Shown: positions 57,090 through 64,000 of the stretch, one piece after another
How the letters are laid out: each line of letters starts with the position of its first letter
Numbering within the stretch: the first letter of the stretch is position 1
NCBI GenBank assembly: GCA_005503215.1
Contig: SCNS01000009.1
Coordinates: 62,001 to 126,000, forward strand
Direction of reading: 5' to 3'
DNA from: Sphingomonadaceae bacterium 3R27C6
Lineage (GTDB): Bacteria > Pseudomonadota > Alphaproteobacteria > Sphingomonadales > Sphingomonadaceae
Length of the DNA stretch: 64,000 bases
Notes under the pieces: model-generated
What the model was told of the DNA's origin: nothing
The model's input: only the letters and a program-made list of their open reading frames with translations
Databases searched by the model: none
Translations under genes and position numbers: made by a program

Positions 57090-58697
57090 TCAGCGCGGCG
57101 GCCGGTCGCGCAGGATGATATCGGCGCCGCGCCAGGCCATCGCCATCGTCGGGCCGTTGGTGTTGCCCGACGGGATCAGCGGCATCACCGACGTATCGAC
57201 GATCCGCAGCCCGGCGACGCCGCGGACGCACAGCGCGGGGTCGACGACCGAGGCATCGTCCTTGCCCATGCGGCAGCTGCCGACGGCGTGATAGCCGCAG
57301 GTCCCGAAGCGGTCATAGGCGTCGAGGATTTCCGAATCGCTGTCGAATGCCGGCCCGGGCATCGTTTCCTCGGCGATCATGCCCGTCAGCGGCGCCCGCT
57401 TCGCATAGTCGCGCATCACGCGCACCGCGCCTACCATCGCCGCACGATCCTCCTCGGTGGAGCGGTAGTTGGGTTTGAAGCTTGCCGCCACGTCCGGGTC
57501 GCGCGTCGCGATGTGAATGCTGCCGCGCGAGGTCGGGCGCAGCGGATAGATGACCGCGTTCATGCCGGGATGCTTTTCGAGCTGGGTGCGCTGGGTCGCC
57601 ATGTCGAAGCTGAATGGCGCGATGAGCATCTGCGCGTCGGGGCGGTTGAGCCCCGGGCGCGTCTTGAACCAGCCGCCGATCTCGTATGCCGCGGCCGACA
57701 TCGGCCCGTCGCCGGTCAGATAATATTGCAGCGTCGCGAGCAGCAGGCGCCAGCCGCCGAAGACGCGATTTTGCGACAGGGCATCCCTGGTGAGCTTCCA
57801 TTGCATGATGATCCCGCGATGCTCGATCAGCCCTGCGCCGACTTCGGGATTATGATGGATGAGCGGGATGCCGAGCCGGGCAAGAAGACTGGAATCGCCG
57901 ACGCCCGAGCGCTCGAGGATGGCCGGGCTCGCCATGGCGCCGCCGCACAATATCACTTCGTGCGCCGCGCCGATCGTCTCGCGCACGCCATTGTGGACCA
58001 CCTCGACCCCGACGGCGCGCGTGCCATCGAACCGGACGCGGTCGACGGTGCGTTCGGTCAATATGGTGAGGTTGGGCCTTTTCTCGGCGGGCCTGAGGAA
58101 AGCCTGCGCCGCGCTTTGGCGCTTGCCTTTGAATATCGTGCGCGGCGCGTAGCCGATCGCAACCTCGTCGTCGGGCGCGTTGACGTCGGGCTTGTTCGCC
58201 CAGCCCATCGCTTCGCCGGCGGCGACCTGGGCTTCGCTGATCGGCAGGCGCTGCGTCGGCATCGAAATTTTGAGCGGTCCCTTGTCGCCGCGCGTTTCCG
58301 CGCCGCCCAGCTCGTGATTCTCGAGCGCGCGGTAGGCCGCGCCGATATGTGTCCAGCTCCAGTCGCCGCTCGATTTCTCCGCGATCGCGTCGAAGTCGGC
58401 GGGCTGGCCGCGCACATACATCATGCCGTTGACCGACGAAGAACCGCCGAGCACGCGCCCGCGCACCCAGGCTTCGGACTGGCCGGCGGTCGATGCCTCG
58501 GGCTCGCTCATATGGACCCAGAGATGCTTTGGATCCTGCATGACCTTCGCGAGCCCCTTGGGCATCAAAATGAAGGGATGACGATCGCGCGGCCCCGCCT
58601 CGATCAGCGCGACTCTGACGTTCGGATCCTCCGACAACCGATAGGCGAGAACGCAGCCCGCGGCGCCGGCGCCGCAAATGATATAGTCGAAATCCAT
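57090..58697 (-). CDS. GMC-family FAD alcohol dehydrogenase 2
   Basis: This 535-residue GMC enzyme has the FAD motif IICGAGAAGCVLAYRLSEDP, the first signature VRGRVLGGSSSVNGMMYVRG (near 80), the second signature GGAMASPAILERSGVGDSSL (near 250), and the C-terminal catalytic block YHAVGSCRMG plus IPSGNTNGPTMAMAWRGAD. It resembles polyethylene-glycol, alkanol and choline dehydrogenases. ATG 58697 is favoured by GAGGG 8 nt upstream; two other in-frame ATGs lie within 51 bp. It is divergent from the Rieske gene across operator copy B. Confidence 0.92.
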   Translation of the reverse strand: MDFDYIICGAGAAGCVLAYRLSEDPNVRVALIEAGPRDRHPFILMPKGLAKVMQDPKHLWVHMSEPEASTAGQSEAWVRGRVLGGSSSVNGMMYVRGQPADFDAIAEKSSGDWSWTHIGAAYRALENHELGGAETRGDKGPLKISMPTQRLPISEAQVAAGEAMGWANKPDVNAPDDEVAIGYAPRTIFKGKRQSAAQAFLRPAEKRPNLTILTERTVDRVRFDGTRAVGVEVVHNGVRETIGAAHEVILCGGAMASPAILERSGVGDSSLLARLGIPLIHHNPEVGAGLIEHRGIIMQWKLTRDALSQNRVFGGWRLLLATLQYYLTGDGPMSAAAYEIGGWFKTRPGLNRPDAQMLIAPFSFDMATQRTQLEKHPGMNAVIYPLRPTSRGSIHIATRDPDVAASFKPNYRSTEEDRAAMVGAVRVMRDYAKRAPLTGMIAEETMPGPAFDSDSEILDAYDRFGTCGYHAVGSCRMGKDDASVVDPALCVRGVAGLRIVDTSVMPLIPSGNTNGPTMAMAWRGADIILRDRPPR

Positions 58698-58753
58698 CCT
58701 CATATCCCTCGATTTTGGCCACTTCAGCGGCGCTTTCGCTTGTTTCATAAAAA

Positions 58754-58773
58754 ACTATTGTCATTAGGTAAAG
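58754..58773. promoter_or_regulatory. candidate TetR operator, copy B
   Basis: ACTATTGTCATTAGGTAAAG aligns with the sites at 53938, 57003 and 63496. It sits between the divergent GMC 2 and Rieske oxygenase genes and would control both. Confidence 0.55.
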
Positions 58774-58815
58774 CGTCGAATAGGCTGATGCCAACGACAA
58801 GGAGAGGATCTGCAA

Positions 58816-59994
58816 ATGAGCGATGTTGCAGAAGTTTCACGGCCGGCACGCAAGGTGACGACGCTCGACGATCTGACGCCGAGCCAGATCGAGGCGATCC
58901 GCAAGATCCCCGCCGAGAAGGACGCGGTGGTTGTGCCGTTGGGCGCGACCCGCCCCAATGCCATCTTCACCGGCCGCGAACGCTTCGACCTCGAACAGGA
59001 AAAAATCTTCCGCCGCTATCCGGTGCCGGTCACGGTCTCGGCGCTCCTCGAACCCGGCAGCATCGTGGCGAACGACAGCTACGGCTTTCCGATGCTCGTC
59101 TCGCGCACCCGCGACGGCACGATCAAGGCATTCGTCAACGCCTGCCAGCACAAGGGATCGAAGATCATCGAGGATTGCGCGGTCCACAAGCAGGGGCGCA
59201 TGACCTGCCCCTATCATGCCTGGACCTATGGTATCGACGGCAAGCTGATCGGCGTGTCGCGGAGCGAGGCCTTTAGGGATTTCGACAAGAGCCAGCGCGG
59301 GCTTGCCGAACTCGAGGCGCGCGAATGGGGCGGCATCGTCTATGTCCAGCTCAATCGCGATATTCCCGCGGACTGGTCGCACTTGTCGGACCAGGTCGCC
59401 GAGGATTTCGACGCGCTGGGCATCCCGTCGGCGCATGTCTACGGGCGCAAGACATTCGACCTCAAAGCCAATTGGAAGGTGGTGCTCGAACCCTTCCTCG
59501 AAGGCTATCACGTCCAGCGGCTTCACGCCGCGTCGATCGGCGACAAGTTTCAGGACGCGCCCAACATCGTCGACATGTTCGGGGCGAATATCCGTCAGGT
59601 GTCGGGCCGGATCGGCTATGTTCCCGAAATGCTCGACGAGGATCCGTCGGCGAACGTCCACAAGCTCGTCACGCACGCCTATACGGCTTTCCCCAACTGC
59701 GTCATCGTGACGAGCCAATATTATACCAGCGTGATGCTGCTCATGCCGCGCGACGCCGATCGCACGACGGTCGAATATTTCATGCTGACCCCCGAAGCGG
59801 CGGCGACCCCGAAGGCGGAGGAGGTTTTCGCGCGCTCCTACGAGCTTATCCTCGGCGTTTTCGGCGGCGAGGATTTTCGCGCCGCCGAGATCAGTCAGCA
59901 GGGGCTGAACGCCGGGGTTCCCGAAGAGACCGTCTATTGCGGCCTCGAGACCAATATTATCCGCTATTATGAGGCGATCGAAGCGCTTCTGTAA
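58816..59994 (+). CDS. Rieske non-heme iron oxygenase, large subunit
   Basis: This 392-residue oxygenase component has the Rieske cluster ligands in NACQHKGSK and MTCPYHAWTYG (C-x-H, 16-18 residues, C-x-x-H) and a catalytic domain with the mononuclear iron histidines in LEGYHVQRLHA. It should hydroxylate or demethylate the substrate with electrons from a ferredoxin and its reductase. The reductase at 52672 could serve; no ferredoxin or small subunit is encoded in the window. It is followed by a CoA ligase and P450 in one direction, with 37 and 10 bp spacing. AAGGAGAGG precedes the ATG. Confidence 0.92.
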   Translation: MSDVAEVSRPARKVTTLDDLTPSQIEAIRKIPAEKDAVVVPLGATRPNAIFTGRERFDLEQEKIFRRYPVPVTVSALLEPGSIVANDSYGFPMLVSRTRDGTIKAFVNACQHKGSKIIEDCAVHKQGRMTCPYHAWTYGIDGKLIGVSRSEAFRDFDKSQRGLAELEAREWGGIVYVQLNRDIPADWSHLSDQVAEDFDALGIPSAHVYGRKTFDLKANWKVVLEPFLEGYHVQRLHAASIGDKFQDAPNIVDMFGANIRQVSGRIGYVPEMLDEDPSANVHKLVTHAYTAFPNCVIVTSQYYTSVMLLMPRDADRTTVEYFMLTPEAAATPKAEEVFARSYELILGVFGGEDFRAAEISQQGLNAGVPEETVYCGLETNIIRYYEAIEALL

Positions 59995-60031
59995 TTGTTG
60001 ACCCGGCAACAGACCGGATGGAGAGGACTGA

Positions 60032-61531
60032 ATGGCGCAGACTTTGTCCAGCGCATTGGCTTGGTGGGCGCGGATGCGGCCCGAACAGCCCGCAGTGGTG
60101 CTCGGCGGCGACCGGCTGGGTTACGGGGATTATAAGGCATGGTCCGATCGGGTCGCCGCGATGCTGGAGGCCGATGGACTCCAGCCGGGCGACCGCGTCG
60201 CGATCTGCTCGACGAACAGCCTGGCCTATTGCGCGTTGCTCATGGGTATCATCCGTGCCGGGGGGATCGCCAATCCCGTCAATTTTCGTTTCACGCCGCG
60301 CGAAATCCGCGAACTGTGTGAAACGAGCGAGCCGCGCTTCACCTTCGCCGCGCCCGATTTCGAGGCGAATGTCATCGCCGCGGGCCTGACCCCGCGCGCC
60401 ATGGCCGAGATCGAAGCGTTGCGCGACGGTGAGCCGGCGACGGTCGGGCACGATCCCGACCCCGACGCACCGGTCGTCATCATCGCGACGAGCGGCTCGA
60501 CGGCAAAGCCCAAGGGCGTCGTCTTCACCAACCGTTCGATGACCGCCTATGCCGCCAACTGGGCGGTCGAGGAAACCGCCTCCTCGCCCGGCGCGCGCGT
60601 GATCAGCCTCGCGCCGCTTAACACGTCGGCCGGTTTCGTCCAGCTGATGCATTATACGGTGCAGGGCTGCACGATCTTCATGGAGCCGGTCTTCGCACCC
60701 GACGCGATCCTGCAGTTGTTGCAGGACGAAAAGATCAACTGCTTCGGCGCGGTTCCGACCTTTTTCGAGGCGATCGCGCGCTGCCCCGGCTTCGCCGATG
60801 CCGACCTGTCGTCGATCCGGCTCGCGACGGCGGGCGGCGCGCGCGTCAGCCGCCAGTTGCTCGACGCCTACAAGGCGAAAGGCGTGACGATCCGCCAGAT
60901 TTACGGCCAGACCGAAATCGGCGGCAACGCGACGATGATGCCTGAACATCTCGCGATGGACGAGCCCGAGAAATGCGGCTGGGGATGCGTTTTCATGGAC
61001 CTGCGCGTCGTCCGCCCCGACGGCAGCGACTGCGATCCCGGCGATCCCGGCGAAATCGTCCTGCGCTCGCCCGGGATGATGCAGGGCTATTGGCGCAATC
61101 CCGAAGAGACCGCGAAAGTGATCAGGGACGGCTGGCTCTGGTCGGGCGACATCGGGACGCTCGACGAGCGCGGCCTGCTGACCTTCGTCGACCGGATGAA
61201 GGATCTGATCATCTCGGGCGGGCTCAATATCTCGGCGGCCGAGGTCGAGCGCGTGGTGTGCGAATTCCCGGGCGTGGTCGAAGCGCTCGCGATCGCCGCT
61301 CCCGACGAGAAGTTCGGAGAGACACCCTTCGTCGTGTACCACGGCGCGGCCGAGGTCGATGTCCGGGCGCTGATCGATCACTGCAACGTCAATCTCTCCA
61401 ATTACAAGGTGCCGCGCTACGTCGCCTTTTCCGCGGACCCGCTGCCGCGGCTCGCCACCGGTAAATTATCCAAACCCGCGGTGCGCGCACTCTACGCCGG
61501 CGCGCACGAGACGATGGAGCGCGTGCGATGA
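60032..61531 (+). CDS. acyl-CoA ligase (AMP-forming) 2
   Basis: This 499-residue ANL-superfamily enzyme has the phosphate loop IIATSGSTAKPKGVVFT, A5 motif IYGQTEIGG, the aspartate in WLWSGDIG, hinge LTFVDRMKDLIISGGLNISA and the adenylation lysine in LATGKLSKPAV. It should convert an organic acid arising in the cluster to its CoA ester for crotonase 2. ATG 60032 has GGAGAGGAC upstream. It is the middle gene of the Rieske-ligase-P450 operon. Confidence 0.92.
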   Translation: MAQTLSSALAWWARMRPEQPAVVLGGDRLGYGDYKAWSDRVAAMLEADGLQPGDRVAICSTNSLAYCALLMGIIRAGGIANPVNFRFTPREIRELCETSEPRFTFAAPDFEANVIAAGLTPRAMAEIEALRDGEPATVGHDPDPDAPVVIIATSGSTAKPKGVVFTNRSMTAYAANWAVEETASSPGARVISLAPLNTSAGFVQLMHYTVQGCTIFMEPVFAPDAILQLLQDEKINCFGAVPTFFEAIARCPGFADADLSSIRLATAGGARVSRQLLDAYKAKGVTIRQIYGQTEIGGNATMMPEHLAMDEPEKCGWGCVFMDLRVVRPDGSDCDPGDPGEIVLRSPGMMQGYWRNPEETAKVIRDGWLWSGDIGTLDERGLLTFVDRMKDLIISGGLNISAAEVERVVCEFPGVVEALAIAAPDEKFGETPFVVYHGAAEVDVRALIDHCNVNLSNYKVPRYVAFSADPLPRLATGKLSKPAVRALYAGAHETMERVR

Positions 61532-61541
61532 GGAGCAGGAT

Positions 61542-62762
61542 ATGACCGCAGTCGAACGCGCCGCGACGCCGGTGCCGCCGCATATTCCGGCGCATCTCGT
61601 CTTCGATTTCGACATTTATGCCGATCCGCGTATCGGCGAGGATGTGCAGGGCACTTATGCGGCGGCACTGTCCGACGCGCCCGACATCTTCTGGACGCGG
61701 CTCAACGGCGGCCACTGGATCGTCAAGAGCTTCGACGCGATCAGCCAGGTCGTGCTCGACCCCGAGCATTTCTCGGTGCGCGAGATGCAGATTCCGCGCG
61801 TCGAGAACCCGCCTTTCTTCATTCCGCTGAGCCTCGATCCGCCCGAAAACCTGCCGTATCGCCGCGCGATGATGCCGATGTTCGGTCCCGCCGCGATCAA
61901 GGCGCTCGAACCGCGCATCCGTGAATGGGCGGTCGAGTTGGTCGACGCGGTGGCGACGAAAGGTGCGTGCGATTTCCAGGCCGATCTGGCGAAGCTGTTC
62001 CCGGTAAGCGTGTTCATGGAGCTCATGGGGATGGACCTCTCGCGGCTCCAGGATTTTCGCGCGCTCGCCGAGGCGTTTTTCTCGGCCCAGAATGACGAGG
62101 CCGAGATGGGCCGCCTCAGCGCCGCGATCCTCGGCGAGATGAAGGCGCTGATCGAGGCGAAGAAGGCGGCGCCCGACGACAAGCTGATGTCGCATTTCAT
62201 CACCGTCGATATCGACGGCCGCCGGATGAGCGACGATGAAATTCTCGCAATGAGTTTCGTGCTCTTCCTCGGCGGCATGGACACGGTGACCAACGTCACC
62301 GGCTTCGCGTTCCAGCAATTGGCGCAGATGCCCGAGGTGCAGGCCCGGCTTGCTGCCGATCCATCGCTGATCCCTGCGTTCGCCGATGAGGCGGTACGCC
62401 TCTATGGCGTTGTCAACACGCCGCGGCTGGTGGTTCGCGATCAGGAGATCGGCGAGGCAAAGTTTCGCGAGGGCGAAATGCTGCTCAACATCCTCTGTCT
62501 CGGCAGCCGCGACCCGGCGAAGTTCGAGGCGCCGAACCTGTTCGATCTCGATCGCCGGAAAACCGCGCACCTGACCTTCTCGTCGGGGCCGCATCTGTGC
62601 GTCGGCCATGTCCTCGGCCGCGCCGAGCTGCGTATCCTGACCGAGGAATGGGTGAAGCGTATTCCGCGGTTCCGGGCGGTTCCCGACGAAAAGCACGGCT
62701 TTCGCATCGGGACGGTGATGGCGCTCGAATCGCTGCCGATCGAATGGGACGTCGCCGGCTGA
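61542..62762 (+). CDS. cytochrome P450
   Basis: This 406-residue bacterial class I P450 has the I-helix oxygen-binding motif LGGMDTVTN, the K-helix E-x-x-R (DEAVRLYG) and the heme-binding FSSGPHLCVGH with the axial cysteine. No membrane anchor is present, so it is soluble and needs a ferredoxin and reductase; the reductase at 52672 is a candidate. The early part (DIYADPRIGEDVQGTYAAAL) resembles CYP101/111-like terpenoid or acid hydroxylases, but substrate is uncertain. It ends 2 bp from the convergent TetR gene. Confidence 0.93.
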   Translation: MTAVERAATPVPPHIPAHLVFDFDIYADPRIGEDVQGTYAAALSDAPDIFWTRLNGGHWIVKSFDAISQVVLDPEHFSVREMQIPRVENPPFFIPLSLDPPENLPYRRAMMPMFGPAAIKALEPRIREWAVELVDAVATKGACDFQADLAKLFPVSVFMELMGMDLSRLQDFRALAEAFFSAQNDEAEMGRLSAAILGEMKALIEAKKAAPDDKLMSHFITVDIDGRRMSDDEILAMSFVLFLGGMDTVTNVTGFAFQQLAQMPEVQARLAADPSLIPAFADEAVRLYGVVNTPRLVVRDQEIGEAKFREGEMLLNILCLGSRDPAKFEAPNLFDLDRRKTAHLTFSSGPHLCVGHVLGRAELRILTEEWVKRIPRFRAVPDEKHGFRIGTVMALESLPIEWDVAG

Positions 62763-62763
62763 T

Positions 62764-63405
62764 TTAGCCTATCTGGTCGAGCGGCTTGCCGATCGTTTCG
62801 GTCGCCAGCCGCTGGCGGACGCCGACCAGGAACATGCGCAGCGATTCCACGAACAATTCCTCGTCGCCGAAGGGATTGTCCGCCACCGCTTTGGCAAAGC
62901 TCGGATATCTGGCGGCATCGACCGGCGGCATAGGGGCGATGCCGCGTACCTCCGCCGACGCCTGGAAGAGCGCGGTGCCGAAGGTATATTTCTCGATCGC
63001 GTCGATCACGGTCAGGTGGATCGCGGTCGGATAGGGTTCCTCCGCCGCGGCGCGCTCATAGGCGGCGAGCAGCAGGTGGCGCGGAAAATAGCGCAGGATG
63101 AGCGGCGCCGCATTGGGATGCTTGAGGAGCGTGCGGCGGGTGACGACGCAGCGCGCGATGATCTGCTCCTCGAACGACTGGGTCGCGTCGTTCACGGTCG
63201 GCATCCGCACGAGCATCATGCGCGCGACTTCCTGCAGCAGCTCCGACTTGTCCTTGAAATGATGGTAGAGCGAAGGCGGCCGCACGCCGAGTTTGCGCGC
63301 GACAAGGCTTAGGCTCAATTCTTCGAGCCCGACTTCGTCGATCACTTCCAGTGCGGCTTCCGCCGCATTGGAACGCGATATCAGCGGTTTGGACGGTCTT
63401 GCCAA
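62764..63405 (-). CDS. TetR-family transcriptional regulator
   Basis: This 213-residue repressor has an N-terminal helix-turn-helix (NAAEAALEVIDEVGLEELSL then ARKLGVRPPSLYHHFKDKSE) and a C-terminal ligand domain. I set the start at TTG 63405, giving LARPSKPLISRS, because GGAAAG lies 8 nt upstream; the frame stays open to 63600 but would run over operator copy C. It is divergent from the alpha/beta hydrolase, and four matching near-palindromes in this cluster are its probable binding sites. An aromatic or acyl-CoA effector from the pathway is likely. Confidence 0.85.
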   Translation of the reverse strand: MARPSKPLISRSNAAEAALEVIDEVGLEELSLSLVARKLGVRPPSLYHHFKDKSELLQEVARMMLVRMPTVNDATQSFEEQIIARCVVTRRTLLKHPNAAPLILRYFPRHLLLAAYERAAAEEPYPTAIHLTVIDAIEKYTFGTALFQASAEVRGIAPMPPVDAARYPSFAKAVADNPFGDEELFVESLRMFLVGVRQRLATETIGKPLDQIG

Positions 63406-63495
63406 ATGTCGATCTTTCCTTGCCCGTCGCTCTTGGCAGCGCGGAACGGTGAGGACCAGCGCAAAAAATCGGCCGGGTCGGTCCCGCGCGGTCAA

Positions 63496-63515
63496 TCTAT
63501 TGACGTTAGATAAGC
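63496..63515. promoter_or_regulatory. candidate TetR operator, copy C
   Basis: TCTATTGACGTTAGATAAGC aligns with the sites at 53938, 57003 and 58754. It sits between the divergent TetR and hydrolase genes, the classical location for an autoregulatory operator. Confidence 0.6.
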
Positions 63516-63550
63516 GAAAAGCCATTGTCGAGAGCGAGGAGAACCGGGTG

Positions 63551-64000
63551 ATGACCAACCGCTTGCAGCGCAAAACTTTTGTATCGCCCGACGGGGTCAA
63601 GCTGGTCGGCGATCGCGGCGGTCCGAACGACGCACCGTGCGCGGTGCTGATGCACGGCGGCGGGCAGACGCGTCACAGCTGGAACCGCGCGGTCGAGCGG
63701 CTGCTCGACGCCGGACTGCAGGTGATCAATTTCGACGCGCGCGGGCATGGCGACAGCGACTGGTCGCCGGGCGGGGACTATGCGCTAACCGATCGCGCGG
63801 CCGACCTGGCCGCGGTGACGGCGGATCTGCGCGTCCCCTTCATCCTGATCGGCGCTTCGCTCGGGGGCGCAACCTCGATCGAGGCGGTCCACGAGGGATT
63901 GCGGCCTGCGGGCGTCGTTCTCGTCGATATCGTACCCGCGCCTGACCCGCGCGGTATCGAACGCATCGTCGGCTTCATGCACGGGCATCAAGATGGTTTC
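63551..64000 (+). CDS. alpha/beta hydrolase, N-terminal part (cut by window end)
   Basis: The open frame from ATG 63551 (or GTG 63548) runs past the window end. The first 150 residues show the alpha/beta-hydrolase fold: VLMHGGGQTRHSW (oxyanion HGGG), VINFDARGHGDSDW and the nucleophile elbow LIGASLGGATS with serine in G-x-S-x-G. An esterase, lactonase or C-C hydrolase role in the degradation cluster is likely. The gene is divergent from TetR over operator copy C. Confidence 0.88.
   Translation, partial: MTNRLQRKTFVSPDGVKLVGDRGGPNDAPCAVLMHGGGQTRHSWNRAVERLLDAGLQVINFDARGHGDSDWSPGGDYALTDRAADLAAVTADLRVPFILIGASLGGATSIEAVHEGLRPAGVVLVDIVPAPDPRGIERIVGFMHGHQDGF

Noticed and set aside
57006..59276. 756-codon plus-strand frame opposite the GMC 2 gene
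   Set aside because: It runs antisense through a complete GMC enzyme and then out of frame into the Rieske gene; composition is arginine/histidine-rich as expected of a shadow.
1..64000. CRISPR arrays and complete insertion sequences
   Set aside because: No regularly spaced repeats and no transposase-like protein were seen on either strand.

Overview
The window is high-GC DNA from an alphaproteobacterium, most likely a sphingomonad (Sphingopyxis/Sphingomonas/Novosphingobium type). This rests on the tRNA sequence, the TonB-dependent receptor plus GMC dehydrogenase style of catabolic cluster, the trb/traG conjugation set with a DUF3363-type relaxase, and an alphaproteobacterial CTAGAGCATTT repeat. 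The genus is inference.

Layout. Positions 1-1478 are ordinary chromosome: the end of an alpha/beta hydrolase, a Prx5-type peroxiredoxin, a 2'-5' RNA ligase family protein and an intact tRNA with a CAT anticodon. The last 17 nt of the tRNA plus three following bases (1462-1481) are repeated exactly at 51928-51947. A P4-type tyrosine integrase lies just inside the left copy. The 50.5 kb between the copies is therefore read as an integrative and conjugative element (ICE). From left to right it holds: (a) the integrase; (b) catabolic cargo at 3333-20153, with two TonB-dependent receptors (the second frameshifted), aldehyde dehydrogenase, GMC alcohol dehydrogenase, acyl-CoA ligase, crotonase, SCP2-type thiolase, acyl-CoA dehydrogenase, hydroxyacyl-CoA dehydrogenase, a LysR regulator and an alpha-methylacyl-CoA racemase; (c) a control and maintenance block at 20641-31734, with an XRE regulator, LuxR/LuxI quorum sensing, a phytanoyl-CoA dioxygenase-like enzyme, an excisionase-like protein, TraF, lytic transglycosylase, ArdC-like, DUF2958, ParB-like and DUF736 proteins; (d) the relaxase with a candidate oriT upstream; (e) a compact accessory module at 34097-39301 made of two convergent operons; (f) traG-copG-trbBCDEJLFGI and a second excisionase-like protein next to attR.

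Right of attR is a chromosomal catabolic cluster (52244-64000): ferredoxin reductase, SDR, a MoeA-like protein, crotonase, a second GMC dehydrogenase, a Rieske oxygenase, a second acyl-CoA ligase, a cytochrome P450, a TetR regulator and an alpha/beta hydrolase cut by the window end. A 20-bp near-palindrome recurs in four of its intergenic regions and is a candidate TetR operator.

How the parts may work together (inference). The ICE cargo looks like a complete route for a primary alcohol: receptor uptake, oxidation to aldehyde and acid, CoA activation, alpha-methyl racemisation and beta-oxidation. A 35-44 bp element upstream of both receptors, the ligase, and the lysR/racemase pair would tie it into one regulon. 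Transfer of the ICE is probably cell-density controlled. The most novel part is the module between relaxase and traG. One operon has a small DNA-binding-like protein, a MazG-like pyrophosphohydrolase and a uracil-DNA-glycosylase-like protein. The facing operon has an acyl-carrier-like protein, an XRE regulator, an ImmA-type metallopeptidase, a papain-like protease and a thymidylate-synthase-like protein. Together they suggest an undescribed nucleotide-linked conflict or defence system.
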